From assembly GCA_025353015.1 (NCBI GenBank), contig JANXRM010000147.1, positions 1 to 41,615 of the forward strand: a stretch of 41,615 bases of DNA, given 5' to 3'. The notes beneath the pieces were generated by a model. It was not told where the DNA came from. It ran no database searches and worked only from the letters and a program-made list of their open reading frames with translations. Shown one piece after another: positions 17,655 through 26,802 of the stretch; position 1 is the stretch's first letter, and each line of letters begins with the position of its first letter. The position numbers and the translations under genes were made by a program. This DNA is from Hyphomicrobiales bacterium. GTDB lineage: Bacteria > Pseudomonadota > Alphaproteobacteria > Rhizobiales > Hyphomicrobiaceae.

Positions 17655-17809
17655 TGTCATCCTTGGCCGAGCCGCAGGCGAGTTGCCGAGGACCCATCGG
17701 CCAACGGGCGCAAGCGTCAGGGTATGACGGATGCGGTGCCGCGTGTGAACCAGCCGCGAAATCCGCACTCGCCGCGACATGGGTTCTCGCGAGAAGCGCG
17801 AGAATGACA
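17655..17809. repeat. Palindromic intergenic element (TGTCATCC type)
   Basis: Starts TGTCATCCTTGGCCGAG with GAGGACCCAT about 40 bases in, and ends ATGGGTTCTCGCG ... GAATGACA, so TGTCAT/ATGACA and ACCCAT/ATGGGT form nested inverted repeats. It occupies most of the gap between gcvPA and the small ORF. The same type of ends occurs at 29635-29798. Confidence 0.65.
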
Positions 17810-17830
17810 TCGATATTGTGATTTCTGCCA

Positions 17831-19174
17831 TTACAACACCGCCTTCAATGCAGCCGCATACGCCGCGCGGTCCGAGTCCGTGTTGATCTCGGTAGATGCG
17901 ACGACGATCAAATTTGCGACCTCAGGCTTGCCAGGCAATAACCGCGACACCGGCACGCCGCCGAGAATGCCCTTGTCCGCCAGCTTGTCGATGACTTTGG
18001 CCGCATCACCGGGCAGGCGCACCGTGAACTCGTTGAAGTAGGCTGAAGTTACAACCTCGACGCCGGAAATCTTGCCGAGCAAATCAGCCAAATGGCAGGC
18101 ATTGGCGTGATTGATCGCCGCCAGCCGCCGCAGGCCCGCTTCACCGAGCAACGTCATGTGGATCGTGAACGCCAACGCGCACAATCCCGAGTTCGTGCAG
18201 ATGTTGCTGGTCGCTTTCTCGCGCCGGATGTGCTGCTCGCGCGTCGAGAGCGTCAACACGAACCCGCGCCGTCCCTCCGCATCCACGGTTTCGCCCGCAA
18301 GGCGCCCGGGCATCTGGCGGACGAGCTTGTCGCGCGTGGCGAAGAGGCCGACGTAGGGACCACCGAACGTCAGGCCGTTGCCGATCGACTGGCCTTCCGC
18401 CGTGACGATGTCGGCGCCCATTTCGCCCGGCGACTTGATCAGCCCGAGGGCCACGACCTCGGTGACAGCGACGATCAGCAACGCGCCTTTGGCGTGCGCC
18501 GCGTCGGCGATGGGTTTCAGGTCGCGGATCGAGCCGTAGAAGCTCGGGTACTGCACGACGACGCACGACGTATCGCTGTCGATGCGCGCAATGATGTCCT
18601 CGACGCCTGAGGGATCGGGCGCCAGCGCCACGACCTGCGAGCTACCGAAATGGGCAAGCGTCGCGATAACGTCGGCGTACTGCGGGTGCAAGCCTCCTGA
18701 CAGCAGTGCCTTCTTTCGTTTGGTCACGCGATGCGCCATCAGCACGGCCTCGGCCGTTGCCGTCGAGCCGTCGTACATGGAGGCGTTCGCCACATCCATG
18801 CCGGTCAGGCACGCCACCTGTGTCTGGAATTCATAAAGGACCTGCAACGTGCCCTGTGTGATCTCGGGCTGATAGGGCGTGTAGCTTGTCAGAAACTCCG
18901 ACCGCTGGATGAGGTGGTCGACGGTCGCCGGTACATGGTGGCGATAAGCGCCGGCGCCGACGAAGAAGGGAACGGAGCCCGCGGGCGTGTTCTTGCCCGC
19001 CAGCAGGCCGAGTTCGCGCTCGACCTCCAACTCGCCCTTGGCCCGTGGCAGGTTTGGTAACGACTTGAGGAGCTTGTCGCGCGGCACGGCGTCGAAAAGA
19101 TCGTCGATCGAGCCGATGCCGATTTTGGCGCGCATGTCGGCGCGGTCGGCGTCGGACAGGGGCAGGTAGCGCAT
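17831..19174 (-). CDS. gcvPA: Glycine dehydrogenase (decarboxylating) subunit 1
   Basis: 447-residue N-terminal half of the P protein. It has the PLP-enzyme fold but no PLP lysine and completes the enzyme with GcvPB. Start [14 protein letters not shown], then [39 protein letters not shown] and [18 protein letters not shown] are all signatures of the family. [20 protein letters not shown] and [18 protein letters not shown] mark the C-terminal part. Its ATG at 19174 overlaps the gcvH stop (TGATG), indicating translational coupling. Together with gcvPB this is the two-chain P protein, less usual in proteobacteria than the single-chain GcvP. Confidence 0.96.
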   Translation of the reverse strand: MRYLPLSDADRADMRAKIGIGSIDDLFDAVPRDKLLKSLPNLPRAKGELEVERELGLLAGKNTPAGSVPFFVGAGAYRHHVPATVDHLIQRSEFLTSYTPYQPEITQGTLQVLYEFQTQVACLTGMDVANASMYDGSTATAEAVLMAHRVTKRKKALLSGGLHPQYADVIATLAHFGSSQVVALAPDPSGVEDIIARIDSDTSCVVVQYPSFYGSIRDLKPIADAAHAKGALLIVAVTEVVALGLIKSPGEMGADIVTAEGQSIGNGLTFGGPYVGLFATRDKLVRQMPGRLAGETVDAEGRRGFVLTLSTREQHIRREKATSNICTNSGLCALAFTIHMTLLGEAGLRRLAAINHANACHLADLLGKISGVEVVTSAYFNEFTVRLPGDAAKVIDKLADKGILGGVPVSRLLPGKPEVANLIVVASTEINTDSDRAAYAAALKAVL

Positions 19175-19545
19175 CAGGCGTTGTCCTTCACGAACTGCTC
19201 GTAGGCGGCGCGATCCATGAGACCGGCCAGTTCCCCCGCGTTACTCAATTTCAGCTTGAAGAACCAGCCTTTGCCTTCAGGGTCCTCGTTGACGGCCGCA
19301 GGGTTGGCGGCGATCTCCGCATTCGCATCCACCACCGCGCCCGACACCGGAGCATAGACGTCGCTCGCGGCCTTGACGCTTTCGACGACGGCGCAGGGCT
19401 CGCCAGCCGCCACCGTTCGGCCCATGTCAGGCACCTCGACGAACACGACGTCGCCCAGTTGTTCCGCGGCATGCTTGGTGATGCCGATGGTGGCGGTATC
19501 GCCGTCGACGCGCACCCACTCGTGGTCTTTGCTGAATTTTTCCAT
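19174..19545 (-). CDS. gcvH: Glycine cleavage system H protein
   Basis: 123-residue lipoyl carrier that shuttles the aminomethyl group between the P, T and L proteins. The lipoylated lysine is K58 in [18 protein letters not shown]; upstream are [17 protein letters not shown] and [16 protein letters not shown], downstream [20 protein letters not shown]. The start at 19545 ([10 protein letters not shown]) follows AGAGGG; the longer ORF to 19686 overlaps the gcvT end and is not used. The stop overlaps the gcvPA start. Confidence 0.97.
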   Translation of the reverse strand: MEKFSKDHEWVRVDGDTATIGITKHAAEQLGDVVFVEVPDMGRTVAAGEPCAVVESVKAASDVYAPVSGAVVDANAEIAANPAAVNEDPEGKGWFFKLKLSNAGELAGLMDRAAYEQFVKDNA

Positions 19546-19572
19546 GTGTCCCCTCTTGCTCAGTCGTTTCGT

Positions 19573-19600
19573 TTGGTGCCTGGCTTCAGCCTGGCACCAA
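19573..19600 (-). repeat. Near-perfect hairpin between gcvT and gcvH
   Basis: TTGGTGCC-T-GGC-TTCA-GCC-T-GGCACCAA: 8-bp and 3-bp arms with a symmetric T/T mismatch and a 4-nt loop. It lies in the 112-base gcvT-gcvH gap, 28 bases before the gcvH start. No T-run follows on the minus strand, so it is more likely an mRNA processing, stability or attenuation element than a full terminator. Confidence 0.6.
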
Positions 19601-19657
19601 GGTCTCGGCGGTGCGAGCGGTGTCAGGCCAAAACCAAACACCGTTTCCAGCCGGTTC

Positions 19658-20806
19658 CTATTTTCGGAAATAGCGGTGCGGCGCAAACGGTAGACTCACG
19701 ATCTCGGCCGGCAGCGGTTTGCCGCGCACGACCAGTTGTACCTTGCTGCCCGGTTTGGCATTGTCGCTCGCGACGTAGCCCATGGCGATGGGACCGTTGA
19801 CCGTCGGCCCGAAGCCGCCTGATGTGACCGTGCCAATTTTCTCGCCGGATGCGGACAGGATTTCCGCGCCCTCGCGTGCGGGTGCCCTGCCGTCCGGTTT
19901 GATACCAACGCGGCGGCGCGACGGGCCATCCTGCAGCTCGCGTTGGATTCGCGCCGCGCCTGGAAACCCGCCTTCCAGCCGTCGCCGCTTCTGGATCGAC
20001 CAGGCGAGACCAGCCTCGATGGGGCTCGTTGTCGTGTCGATGTCGTGCCCGTAGAGGCAGAGCCCGGCTTCCAGCCGCAAGCTATCACGGGCGCCAAGGC
20101 CAATGGGCTGCACGCGTGGGTCGGCGGCCAAGGCCTGCCAGATCGCAGATGCCGAGTCCGCCGGTGCTGCAATTTCATAACCGTCCTCGCCGGTGTATCC
20201 CGAGCGCGTCAAAAACACGGTTTGACCCAGGAGCTTCCCAAATCGCCCGGTCATGAAGGCCAAGTCCGTGGCGCCCGCAAAATGGGGCTCGAGAACTGCG
20301 GCGGCGGCTGGACCTTGCAAGGCAAGAAGGGCCCGCTCGCTCGTCACGAACAGCTTGACGTCCGCGGGTAACCGGGACCGGATATGGGCAAAGTCGGCGT
20401 CCTTGCAGGCAGCGTTGACGACCAGGACCAACGTCCCGTTTTCAACCGGCTCGGGTGAACGGGTCACCATCAGATCGTCCAGGATGCCGCCAGATCCGTC
20501 GAGCAATTGCGTGTAGCGCTGCTGGCCCGGTTTCAGGCTGATGAGATCGGCGGGCACCAAAGACTCGAGCGCCCGAGCCGTGGTCGCGTGGTCGGGCCCC
20601 TGTAGAAAACAAAGCCCCATATGCGCGACATCGAACAGTCCGGCTTTTTCCCGCGTCCAAAGGTGCTCCTTGAGTACGCCCAAGGGGTACTGCACCGGCA
20701 TTTCGTAGCCCGAAAACGGCACCATCTTAGCGCCAAGCGACACATGCAGATCGTGGAGCGGGGTTCGTTTCAGCGGCGTTTCAGGTGCCAGTGTGACGGG
20801 TGCCAT
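19658..20806 (-). CDS. gcvT: Aminomethyltransferase, glycine cleavage T protein
   Basis: 382-residue tetrahydrofolate-dependent T protein that releases ammonia from aminomethyl-GcvH and makes 5,10-methylene-THF. Hallmarks are [29 protein letters not shown] (residues 12-40), [37 protein letters not shown], the [21 protein letters not shown] block, and the C-terminal barrel [21 protein letters not shown]. The start at 20806 ([13 protein letters not shown]) has GAGGAG just upstream (GAGGAGCCCGACATG). First gene of the operon, directly behind the glycine riboswitch. Confidence 0.97.
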   Translation of the reverse strand: MAPVTLAPETPLKRTPLHDLHVSLGAKMVPFSGYEMPVQYPLGVLKEHLWTREKAGLFDVAHMGLCFLQGPDHATTARALESLVPADLISLKPGQQRYTQLLDGSGGILDDLMVTRSPEPVENGTLVLVVNAACKDADFAHIRSRLPADVKLFVTSERALLALQGPAAAAVLEPHFAGATDLAFMTGRFGKLLGQTVFLTRSGYTGEDGYEIAAPADSASAIWQALAADPRVQPIGLGARDSLRLEAGLCLYGHDIDTTTSPIEAGLAWSIQKRRRLEGGFPGAARIQRELQDGPSRRRVGIKPDGRAPAREGAEILSASGEKIGTVTSGGFGPTVNGPIAMGYVASDNAKPGSKVQLVVRGKPLPAEIVSLPFAPHRYFRK

Positions 20807-20860
20807 GTCGGGCTCCTCGGGTTAGCTTCGCCGCCGCACGCGGATGCGCACGGGTGAAGC

Positions 20861-21145
20861 CCCCTCTGTCACGGGACCTGAGAGATTTGAGAGTTTTGGG
20901 CGGGCCTTCGGTTGCCTACTGCGCAACCGGCCCGTGGATCCAGCAAAGGTTCAGCCTGCTGCCTCCAATTCAAAACCCTATTACCCCTTCGGTGAACGGC
21001 GCAGACACGTCCGCGTCGTTGCTTTCCAGAGTGTCATCGGCCAGCGGTCCCTGTTGCCTGAGAGGTTCCGGGGCGGTTGCTCCTTCGGCGCCGGTCGTTG
21101 CCTGATCGCGCGATTGGCGATCTAACACAGCCGGTCTCTTCCGCT
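20861..21145 (-). promoter_or_regulatory. Tandem glycine riboswitch upstream of gcvT
   Basis: Reading the minus strand, aptamer 1 carries GGAAGAGACCGGC, GCGCCGAAGGAGCAACC, CCTCTCAGGCAACAGGGACC and CACTCTGGAAAGC, the conserved elements in family order. Aptamer 2 follows with CACCGAAGGGGTAA, then CTCAAATCTCTCAGGTCCC and GACAGAGGGG. It lies 54 bases before the gcvT ATG, exactly where this class controls gcv operons; cooperative glycine binding usually turns expression on. Odd: roughly 90 bases separate CACCGAAGGGGTAA from the CTCTCAGGT core in aptamer 2. The insert includes a GGTTGC/GCAACC hairpin nested in GGGCC/GGCCC, and CTCTCA is present twice. Confidence 0.92.
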
Positions 21146-21167
21146 GGCGTCGAATGACGATTCAACG

Positions 21168-21195
21168 AACATACGGCCGCACGGGTTGAAGTCAA
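21168..21195 (-). promoter_or_regulatory. Probable promoter of the riboswitch-gcv transcript
   Basis: On the minus strand TTGACT (21195-21190), a 16-base spacer, then TATGTT (21173-21168). Transcription would start near 21160, about 15 bases before the first riboswitch stem, which fits well. It lies in the 131-base gap between the lipoprotein's 3' end and the riboswitch. Confidence 0.6.
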
Positions 21196-21271
21196 CCGTC
21201 GCCAAATTTTGTTGTGGTAGTCTTATTCGTGGCGGAACGATTTCGAGTCCGCAGCCGTCAACCCGTGAGTC

Positions 21272-21988
21272 TCAACCCGCGCCTGGCGCCTTCTGGTCGA
21301 AGCCCACGAAGACTTCGAATTCCCCTGGGCGCGTGCCTTCCGGAATCGTGAAAGTGATGGTCTTGACGGCTGAGAAATAGCCGATGGGCTTATCCAGAGT
21401 TACGGCGACGTCGATGGCACCCTGGTCGTTCTGGATGCGCTCACGCTTGGCGTCAGAGACGAACACTTTCACGGGCAATGTGACACTACCCGCCTTGCCG
21501 CGTGGTCCGAGCAGGACGCGGCCCGAGAACCCGTACTTCACAGTGACGCGCGTACCCTCGATCTGGCATTCGCGGGCGGTCTGGGTAATTTCACCGCGAT
21601 GCATGACGGCCAAACCGTCACCGGCGCGACCGGGCTCATAGATCGTTACGTGATGGTCGCGTGGCCAGACCTGGAACCGGGGGCAGCCGCCCGCCAAATC
21701 TCCGCCGACGCCCATTTGGCTTTCAGATTTCGCAGCCGTGAGCATTTTTTCGTTGGTCAGCGGCTCATTGGAGGACTTCGAGGCATTGCCCCCGCCGAAC
21801 ATCCCACCGCCGAATCCGGATGTCAGGGACGACATGCCGCAGCCACTAAGCGTCACCGACAGCAGGGCCAACGGCAACAGCCGACAGGCCGCACGACCTA
21901 GGATGCGTCCACCGCTTCGGGCGCAGGCGCCCGAAGCTTCTGAAACTGGATGTGTCACCGAATCCCCGTTAAATCCCGGCCGCAGCAT
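21272..21988 (-). CDS. Probable lipoprotein of unknown function
   Basis: About 238 residues. A basic N-terminus and hydrophobic stretch lead to the lipobox LLSVTLSGC (Cys 50 from the ATG at 21988), followed by a Gly/Ser-rich linker (GFGGGMFGGGNASKSSNEP). The mature part is beta-rich: CPRFQVWPRDHHVTIYE, MHRGEITQTARECQIEGTRV, and VFVSDAKRERIQNDQGAIDVAV. A GTG start at 21958 with GGGGA before it would give a more usual signal length (Cys 40), so the start is uncertain. The rest of the long ORF to 22141 is not used. It is divergent from ispH. I do not recognise a named family; an envelope lipoprotein in the inner leaflet of the outer membrane is the natural inference. Confidence 0.8.
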   Translation of the reverse strand: MLRPGFNGDSVTHPVSEASGACARSGGRILGRAACRLLPLALLSVTLSGCGMSSLTSGFGGGMFGGGNASKSSNEPLTNEKMLTAAKSESQMGVGGDLAGGCPRFQVWPRDHHVTIYEPGRAGDGLAVMHRGEITQTARECQIEGTRVTVKYGFSGRVLLGPRGKAGSVTLPVKVFVSDAKRERIQNDQGAIDVAVTLDKPIGYFSAVKTITFTIPEGTRPGEFEVFVGFDQKAPGAG

Positions 21989-22026
21989 CTGACGCGCCGC
22001 TGACCCTACTTCCCCAACCCGGTATG

Positions 22027-22060
22027 GACAAGCATGACGCTTGTCGGCTTGCAGAGTCAA
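22027..22060 (-). promoter_or_regulatory. Candidate promoter and operator for the lipoprotein gene
   Basis: TTGACT on the minus strand (22060-22055) is followed after 17 bases by a weak TCATGC (22037-22032) lying inside a perfect 7-bp inverted repeat GACAAGC-ATGAC-GCTTGTC (22027-22045). The overlap is what one expects of a repressor site, but the -10 match is poor. Confidence 0.35.
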
Positions 22061-22141
22061 GTGTAGCACCTCATCAGAGCTTACCGAAACGTCACACCAC
22101 CCGCTCAACTCTCGTAACCGATTATTGCCCGGACTGCCCAA

Positions 22142-23134
22142 ATGCCATCACCCCTATCATCGCCCACCACCGCGGGCCTGCCGCCCCTGTCGGTGCTTCT
22201 GGCGGCTCCCAGAGGGTTCTGCGCGGGCGTCGACAGGGCCATCCAGATCGTCGAGCTGGCGTTGAAGAAATACGGACCGCCCGTCTACGTCCGCCACGAG
22301 ATCGTTCACAACAGATTCGTAGTGGAAGAATTAAGGCGGAAGGGCGCAATTTTCGTCGAAGAGTTGCACGAGATCCCGGAAACGACGGCGCCTGTGATAT
22401 TTTCAGCACATGGAGTGCCAAAATCGGTGCCAGCAGACGCCAAGGCCCGCCGGATGTTCTTCCTGGACGCCACCTGCCCTCTCGTCTCGAAGGTTCACGT
22501 CGAAGCCGAGCGGCATCACGCACAGGGGCTGGAGATCGTCCTGATCGGCCATGCCGGCCACCCGGAAGTGGTCGGCACCATGGGGCAGTTGCCCGACAAC
22601 ACGGTGTCCCTGATCGAGACGGCCGAGGATGCCCGCCGGTTCACCCCGCGTGACCCCAAACGGCTGGCCTTCATCACGCAGACGACGCTCTCGGTCGACG
22701 ATACGGCGGAGATCGTGCGCGTCCTCAACGAGCGGTTTCCCGCCATCGTCGGGCCGCACAAGGAGGACATCTGCTATGCGACGACCAACCGGCAGGCCGC
22801 TGTGAAGGCCATCGCGCCGCGCTCAGGCTGTGTGCTTGTGGTTGGTGCACCAAACAGCTCGAACTCGCTGCGGCTCGTCGAGGTCGCACAACGCTCGGGC
22901 TGCCCGAAGGCACTGCTGGTGCAACGGGCGAGCGAGATGCCCTGGGACGAGATCGGCAATCCCGGCACGCTCGGCATATCGGCTGGCGCCTCGGCGCCGG
23001 AAGTCCTGGTCGACGAGATGATCGCGGCCTTGCGCACCCGCTTCACGGTGACAGTCGAAACTGTGACGACGGCGGAGGAGCGCATCGCCTTCAACGTACC
23101 GCGGGAGCTGCGCGAGGGGCCGGGAGCGGGGTGA
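22142..23134 (+). CDS. ispH: 4-hydroxy-3-methylbut-2-enyl diphosphate reductase
   Basis: 330-residue iron-sulfur enzyme of the last MEP-pathway step, making IPP and DMAPP. The three cluster cysteines are C27 ([13 protein letters not shown]), C112 ([12 protein letters not shown]) and C211 ([12 protein letters not shown]). The segment [20 protein letters not shown], the proton-relay pair H140/E142 ([14 protein letters not shown]) and [11 protein letters not shown] complete the signature. The start at 22142 lacks a strong Shine-Dalgarno. It heads the ispH - thrB - rnhA run found in many Hyphomicrobiales; thrB begins 82 bases after its stop. Confidence 0.97.
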   Translation: MPSPLSSPTTAGLPPLSVLLAAPRGFCAGVDRAIQIVELALKKYGPPVYVRHEIVHNRFVVEELRRKGAIFVEELHEIPETTAPVIFSAHGVPKSVPADAKARRMFFLDATCPLVSKVHVEAERHHAQGLEIVLIGHAGHPEVVGTMGQLPDNTVSLIETAEDARRFTPRDPKRLAFITQTTLSVDDTAEIVRVLNERFPAIVGPHKEDICYATTNRQAAVKAIAPRSGCVLVVGAPNSSNSLRLVEVAQRSGCPKALLVQRASEMPWDEIGNPGTLGISAGASAPEVLVDEMIAALRTRFTVTVETVTTAEERIAFNVPRELREGPGAG

Positions 23135-23216
23135 GGGCGCTGTTGTTTCGGTTCGCCCGATCAGTCTCGCGAGTTGCCGCAAAACCAAGTGACCGAAAAA
23201 CAGGGGCCACGCACCC

Positions 23217-24188
23217 ATGGCAGTCTATACGGAAGTCGCCGACGACGCTCTGGCGGCGTTCATCGCGAGCTACGGGCTTGGGCGTTTGCTCTCCTACAAA
23301 GGCATCGCCGAGGGCGTCGAGAACACGAATTATCTCGTCACGACCGAAAGAGGTCCCTTCATCCTCACGCTCTACGAAAAGCGCGTGAAGCCTGAGGAAC
23401 TGCCGTTTTTCCTTGGGCTGATGGAGCATCTGGCGGCGGCCGGGCTTTCCTGCCCAACGCCGGTTCGTGATCTCGCCGGCCGCAATCTGCGCGAGCTCGA
23501 GGGCCGGCCTGCGGCACTCGTCTCGTTCCTCGAGGGCGTGTGGATCCGAAGGCCCGCGGTCGAGCATTGCGCGGCCATCGGCGAAGCGCTGGCGCGGCTG
23601 CATCTGGCGGGCCGCAGTTTCCCCATGCGCCGCGAGAACGGCTTGGGGCTTGCGAGCTGGCGTCCGCTGTTTGAACGTTTCCGCGCGCGGGCCGATGAAA
23701 TTGCGCCGGATCTTGGCGCCACCATCGCCGATGAGCTCAGCTTTCTGGAGTCCGCCTGGCCCGCCGGGCTCGAGGCCGGCGTCATTCATGCCGATCTTTT
23801 TCCCGATAATGCTTTCTTTCTCGACGGCCGGCTGTCCGGTGTCATCGACTTCTATTTCGCGTGCACGGACGCGCTGGCCTACGACGTCGCCGTCTGCCTC
23901 AATGCCTGGTGCTTCGAGACCGATTATTCGTTCAATGTCACCAAGGGCCGCGCCCTGCTGAAGGGCTATGAGAGCGTGCGGCCGCTGAGCGGGCCCGAGA
24001 AAAATGCGCTGCCCGTCCTCTCGCGCGGCTCGGCGCTGCGCTTCCTGCTGACGCGCGCCTACGATTGGATCAACACGCCGTCCGATGCGCTGGTACAGCG
24101 GAAGGACCCGGCCGAATATACGCGTCGCCTTCGCTTTCATCAGGCGGTGGCGTCGCCGCGCGACTACGGCCTGGAGGGAACCTCATGA
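23217..24188 (+). CDS. thrB: Homoserine kinase (aminoglycoside-phosphotransferase fold)
   Basis: 323-residue ThrB of the alphaproteobacterial type, which phosphorylates homoserine for threonine synthesis and has an APH-like kinase fold rather than the GHMP fold. Marks are the start [31 protein letters not shown] (nucleotide loop), [10 protein letters not shown] (lysine strand), the catalytic loop [17 protein letters not shown] and the metal-binding [12 protein letters not shown]. The C-terminus [23 protein letters not shown] is also typical. Its stop overlaps the rnhA start (ATGA), so the two are translationally coupled. Confidence 0.95.
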   Translation: MAVYTEVADDALAAFIASYGLGRLLSYKGIAEGVENTNYLVTTERGPFILTLYEKRVKPEELPFFLGLMEHLAAAGLSCPTPVRDLAGRNLRELEGRPAALVSFLEGVWIRRPAVEHCAAIGEALARLHLAGRSFPMRRENGLGLASWRPLFERFRARADEIAPDLGATIADELSFLESAWPAGLEAGVIHADLFPDNAFFLDGRLSGVIDFYFACTDALAYDVAVCLNAWCFETDYSFNVTKGRALLKGYESVRPLSGPEKNALPVLSRGSALRFLLTRAYDWINTPSDALVQRKDPAEYTRRLRFHQAVASPRDYGLEGTS

Positions 24189-24658
24189 GTGGCGACGAGC
24201 CGGCAGCCGAGGCGCGGCCCGATATCGTAATTTACACAGACGGTGCGTGCTCGGGAAATCCGGGTCCCGGCGGCTGGGGTGCGATCCTGATGTCCGGCGG
24301 CCACCGCCGGGAGCTGTCTGGCGGCGAAACGCCGACCACCAACAATCGCATGGAGCTGATGGCCGCCATTTCGGCGCTGGAAGCCTTGAAGGGGCCGTCC
24401 AACGTGACGTTGTACACGGACTCCAAGTACGTGCAGGACGGCATCGGCAAGTGGATTTTCGGCTGGAAGAAGAATGGCTGGAAAACCGCCGACAAGAAGC
24501 CCGTCAAGAATGTGGAGTTGTGGCAACGGCTGGACCAGGCGCGGCTACGCCACAAGATCAAGTGGGAATGGGTCAAGGGCCACGCCGGCGACGTCGAGAA
24601 CGAGCGGGCCGACGAACTGGCGCGCGAGGGCCTGCAGAAGGCCAAACGCGGCGGGTGA
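24185..24658 (+). CDS. rnhA: Ribonuclease HI
   Basis: 157-residue RNase H that degrades the RNA strand of RNA-DNA hybrids. The four catalytic carboxylates are visible: D19 ([18 protein letters not shown]), E57 ([10 protein letters not shown]), D79 (LYTDSKYV) and D143 (NERADELA). His 133 sits in [11 protein letters not shown]. The basic protrusion [21 protein letters not shown] is present as in the E. coli enzyme. ATGA overlap with thrB upstream; no gene follows closely. Confidence 0.97.
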   Translation: MSGDEPAAEARPDIVIYTDGACSGNPGPGGWGAILMSGGHRRELSGGETPTTNNRMELMAAISALEALKGPSNVTLYTDSKYVQDGIGKWIFGWKKNGWKTADKKPVKNVELWQRLDQARLRHKIKWEWVKGHAGDVENERADELAREGLQKAKRGG

Positions 24659-24968
24659 GGTGCGGTGCGGGTTTGCGGAAGTAGCCATCACGCCAACGAT
24701 TACACGGGCGGCACGTGCCGGCGGGCGCAACGGCTCCGGTCAGGTGCGGCTTCGCCAGCTACGTTCGTTCCATCGTCACTCGATGTTGGTGGCGCTGCGG
24801 ACATGTTCACGCCTCGCCATCTCCACCGCAATCCAGCCGTGCCGGCGCACTTTGCAATTCGCCATGCTCTGACTGTCACGCCGTCACCCTGATACCGCAC
24901 CTGTTGCAACGCATCCGCTTTGGCGGCAAACATTGCGCTCATGCGTGGCAATCGGGTGCGTGGGGAAC
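24659..24968. other. Gap between rnhA and the crotonase gene
   Basis: About 310 bases with no credible gene; the ORFs crossing it have no conserved features and start poorly. It probably holds the end of the rnhA transcript and the promoter of the following gene, but I see no convincing -35/-10 pair or terminator. Confidence 0.5.
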
Positions 24969-25757
24969 ATGAGCATCGACATCAAAGGTAAAGTTCTGGT
25001 CGAGCGCGAGGGGCCGGTCGTCACGGTCATCATCAACCGTCCGGAGGTCCGCAACGCCGTCGACAACGACACGGCGGAAGGGCTGGCGGAGGCGTTCCGC
25101 GCCTTCGAGGCCGATGACAGCGCCAAGGTCGCGGTGCTGTGGGGGGCGGGCGGCGCCTTCTGCGCTGGCGCCGATCTCAAGACTGTCGCCTCGGGCGAGC
25201 GGCTCAAGCGCTACAAACTTGACGGCGATGGGCCCATGGGGCCGTCGCGCTTGAAACTCACGAAGCCCACAATCGCCGCCGTCGCAGGACACGCCGTCGC
25301 CGGCGGACTGGAACTTGCGATCTGGTGCGATCTCAGAGTGATCGAGGTCGACGCGACGTTCGGCGTCTATTGCCGGCGCTGGGGCGTGCCGTTGATCGAT
25401 GGCGGCACGGTGCGCTTGCCGCGCCTCATCGGCCAGAGCCGCGCCCTCGACATGATCTTGACCGGCCGCGCCGTCGGCGCCGAGGAGGCGTTGGCCTTCG
25501 GCCTTGCCAACAGGGTTGTTCCGAAAGGCGAGGCGCGCAAATCCGCCGAGGCGCTGGCGCTCGAGATCGCGCGGTTCCCCGAACTTTGCATGCGGCTCGA
25601 CCGGGCGTCGGTGTTCCAGCAATGGGACAAGCCCTTCGACGATGCGATGAAGGCCGAGTTCGCGGCGGGTGTCGCCGCCGTCAAGGCCGAGGGGCAAGCG
25701 GGTGCCGCTCGTTTTGCCGATGGCCGCGGACGTGGCGGCAGCTTCAGCAATATTTGA
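24969..25757 (+). CDS. Crotonase/enoyl-CoA hydratase family protein
   Basis: 262-residue crotonase-fold protein. CoA and oxyanion-hole segments are GAGGAFCAGADLKT (residues 59-72) and AGHAVAGGLELAIWCDLRV (106-124), with IGQSRALDMILTGRAVGAEEAL after it. Aligned to classical enoyl-CoA hydratase, the first catalytic Glu position is Cys 135 (GVYCRRWGVPLIDGGTVRL) and the second is Asp 161 (ALDM). The standard hydration mechanism is therefore doubtful, and isomerase, hydrolase or other crotonase chemistry is possible. The start at 24969 (MSIDIKGKV) has GGGG five bases upstream. The next gene starts 30 bases after its stop. Confidence 0.88.
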   Translation: MSIDIKGKVLVEREGPVVTVIINRPEVRNAVDNDTAEGLAEAFRAFEADDSAKVAVLWGAGGAFCAGADLKTVASGERLKRYKLDGDGPMGPSRLKLTKPTIAAVAGHAVAGGLELAIWCDLRVIEVDATFGVYCRRWGVPLIDGGTVRLPRLIGQSRALDMILTGRAVGAEEALAFGLANRVVPKGEARKSAEALALEIARFPELCMRLDRASVFQQWDKPFDDAMKAEFAAGVAAVKAEGQAGAARFADGRGRGGSFSNI

Positions 25758-25787
25758 TTGTCAGTGGCGGTTCAGCGGGTCTTCGAC

Positions 25788-26660
25788 ATGCAACTCACGC
25801 ACAATTACGCCGAAGTCGGCGAGGTCATGCTGCACTACGTGACAGCTGGGCCCAAAACGCCTGACGGCCCGCCGGTTGTCCTGCTGCATGGCTGGCCGCA
25901 GACCTGGTACGAATGGCGCCACGTGATCCCGGCGCTGGCCGAGCATCACACTGTCATCGCGCCCGACTTGCGGGGCCTTGGCGATTCCTCGCGGCCGCTC
26001 ACCGGCTACGACAAGAAGACCGTCGCCAACGATATCTGGCGTCTGGTGTCGGAAAATCTCGGGCATAAGTCGCTCTATCTCGTCGGCCATGACTGGGGTG
26101 GGCCTACAGCCTTCGCGCTCGCCGCCGCGCACCCGGACGCGGTGAAAAAGCTCTCCATCATCGATGTCGTCATACCAGGCGACGGCGGCGATTTCAGCCA
26201 GGGCGGCCGCCGCTGGCACCACCAGTTCCACATGACGCCCGATCTGCCGGAAGCGCTCATCAAGGGCCGCGAGCGCATTTATCTGCAGTGGTTCTACCAG
26301 ACGTTCGCCTACAAAGCCGGCGCCATCAGCGACCAGGATCTGGACGAGTTCGTGCGCACCTACAGGCAGCCGGGAGCGCTCAGGGCGGGCTTCGATTTCT
26401 ACAGGAACTTAGCCCAGGACGCGAAGGACAACGCCGCCCTGTTGGCGACCGGTTTCCGCCTGCCGATGCCCGTGCTCGCCATCGGCGGCGGCGTCAGCTA
26501 TCCGCACGGACGCGGGCGTGGCGGCGACGTCGAGGCAAGCCTCAAACGCGTGGCAACCGACGTGCGCGGCGTGGTGCTGCCGGCGTGCGGGCATTTCGTG
26601 CCGGAAGAGCAACCCGAAGCCGTGGCGCGCCTGCTGCTGGAGTTTTTCCAGGAAAAATAA
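25788..26660 (+). CDS. Alpha/beta hydrolase, epoxide-hydrolase-like
   Basis: 290-residue alpha/beta hydrolase. The HGWP oxyanion motif is at residues 34-37 and the nucleophile Asp 102 lies in LVGHDWGG, as in epoxide hydrolases and haloacid dehalogenases. The lid region contains RRWHHQFHM and FYQTFAYK with candidate epoxide-opening tyrosines, and the general-base His is in CGHFVPEEQPE near the C-terminus. GHDWGG favours an epoxide hydrolase over fluoroacetate dehalogenase. A TTG start ten codons earlier (25758, touching the crotonase stop) is possible, but ATG at 25788 begins the domain naturally. Probably co-transcribed with the crotonase. Confidence 0.86.
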   Translation: MQLTHNYAEVGEVMLHYVTAGPKTPDGPPVVLLHGWPQTWYEWRHVIPALAEHHTVIAPDLRGLGDSSRPLTGYDKKTVANDIWRLVSENLGHKSLYLVGHDWGGPTAFALAAAHPDAVKKLSIIDVVIPGDGGDFSQGGRRWHHQFHMTPDLPEALIKGRERIYLQWFYQTFAYKAGAISDQDLDEFVRTYRQPGALRAGFDFYRNLAQDAKDNAALLATGFRLPMPVLAIGGGVSYPHGRGRGGDVEASLKRVATDVRGVVLPACGHFVPEEQPEAVARLLLEFFQEK

Positions 26661-26802
26661 CGACGGTTTCAGGCAGGTGGTGGTGCCCTACCGCCTTCAT
26701 GTATAATTGGGAGATCAAATCGATCGTTCCTCTCGGGCTAGCCGCCGCGTCCGTAACCGTCATGCGCTGATCCCCGCCCATTCATTGAAGGCGCCCGCTC
26801 CT

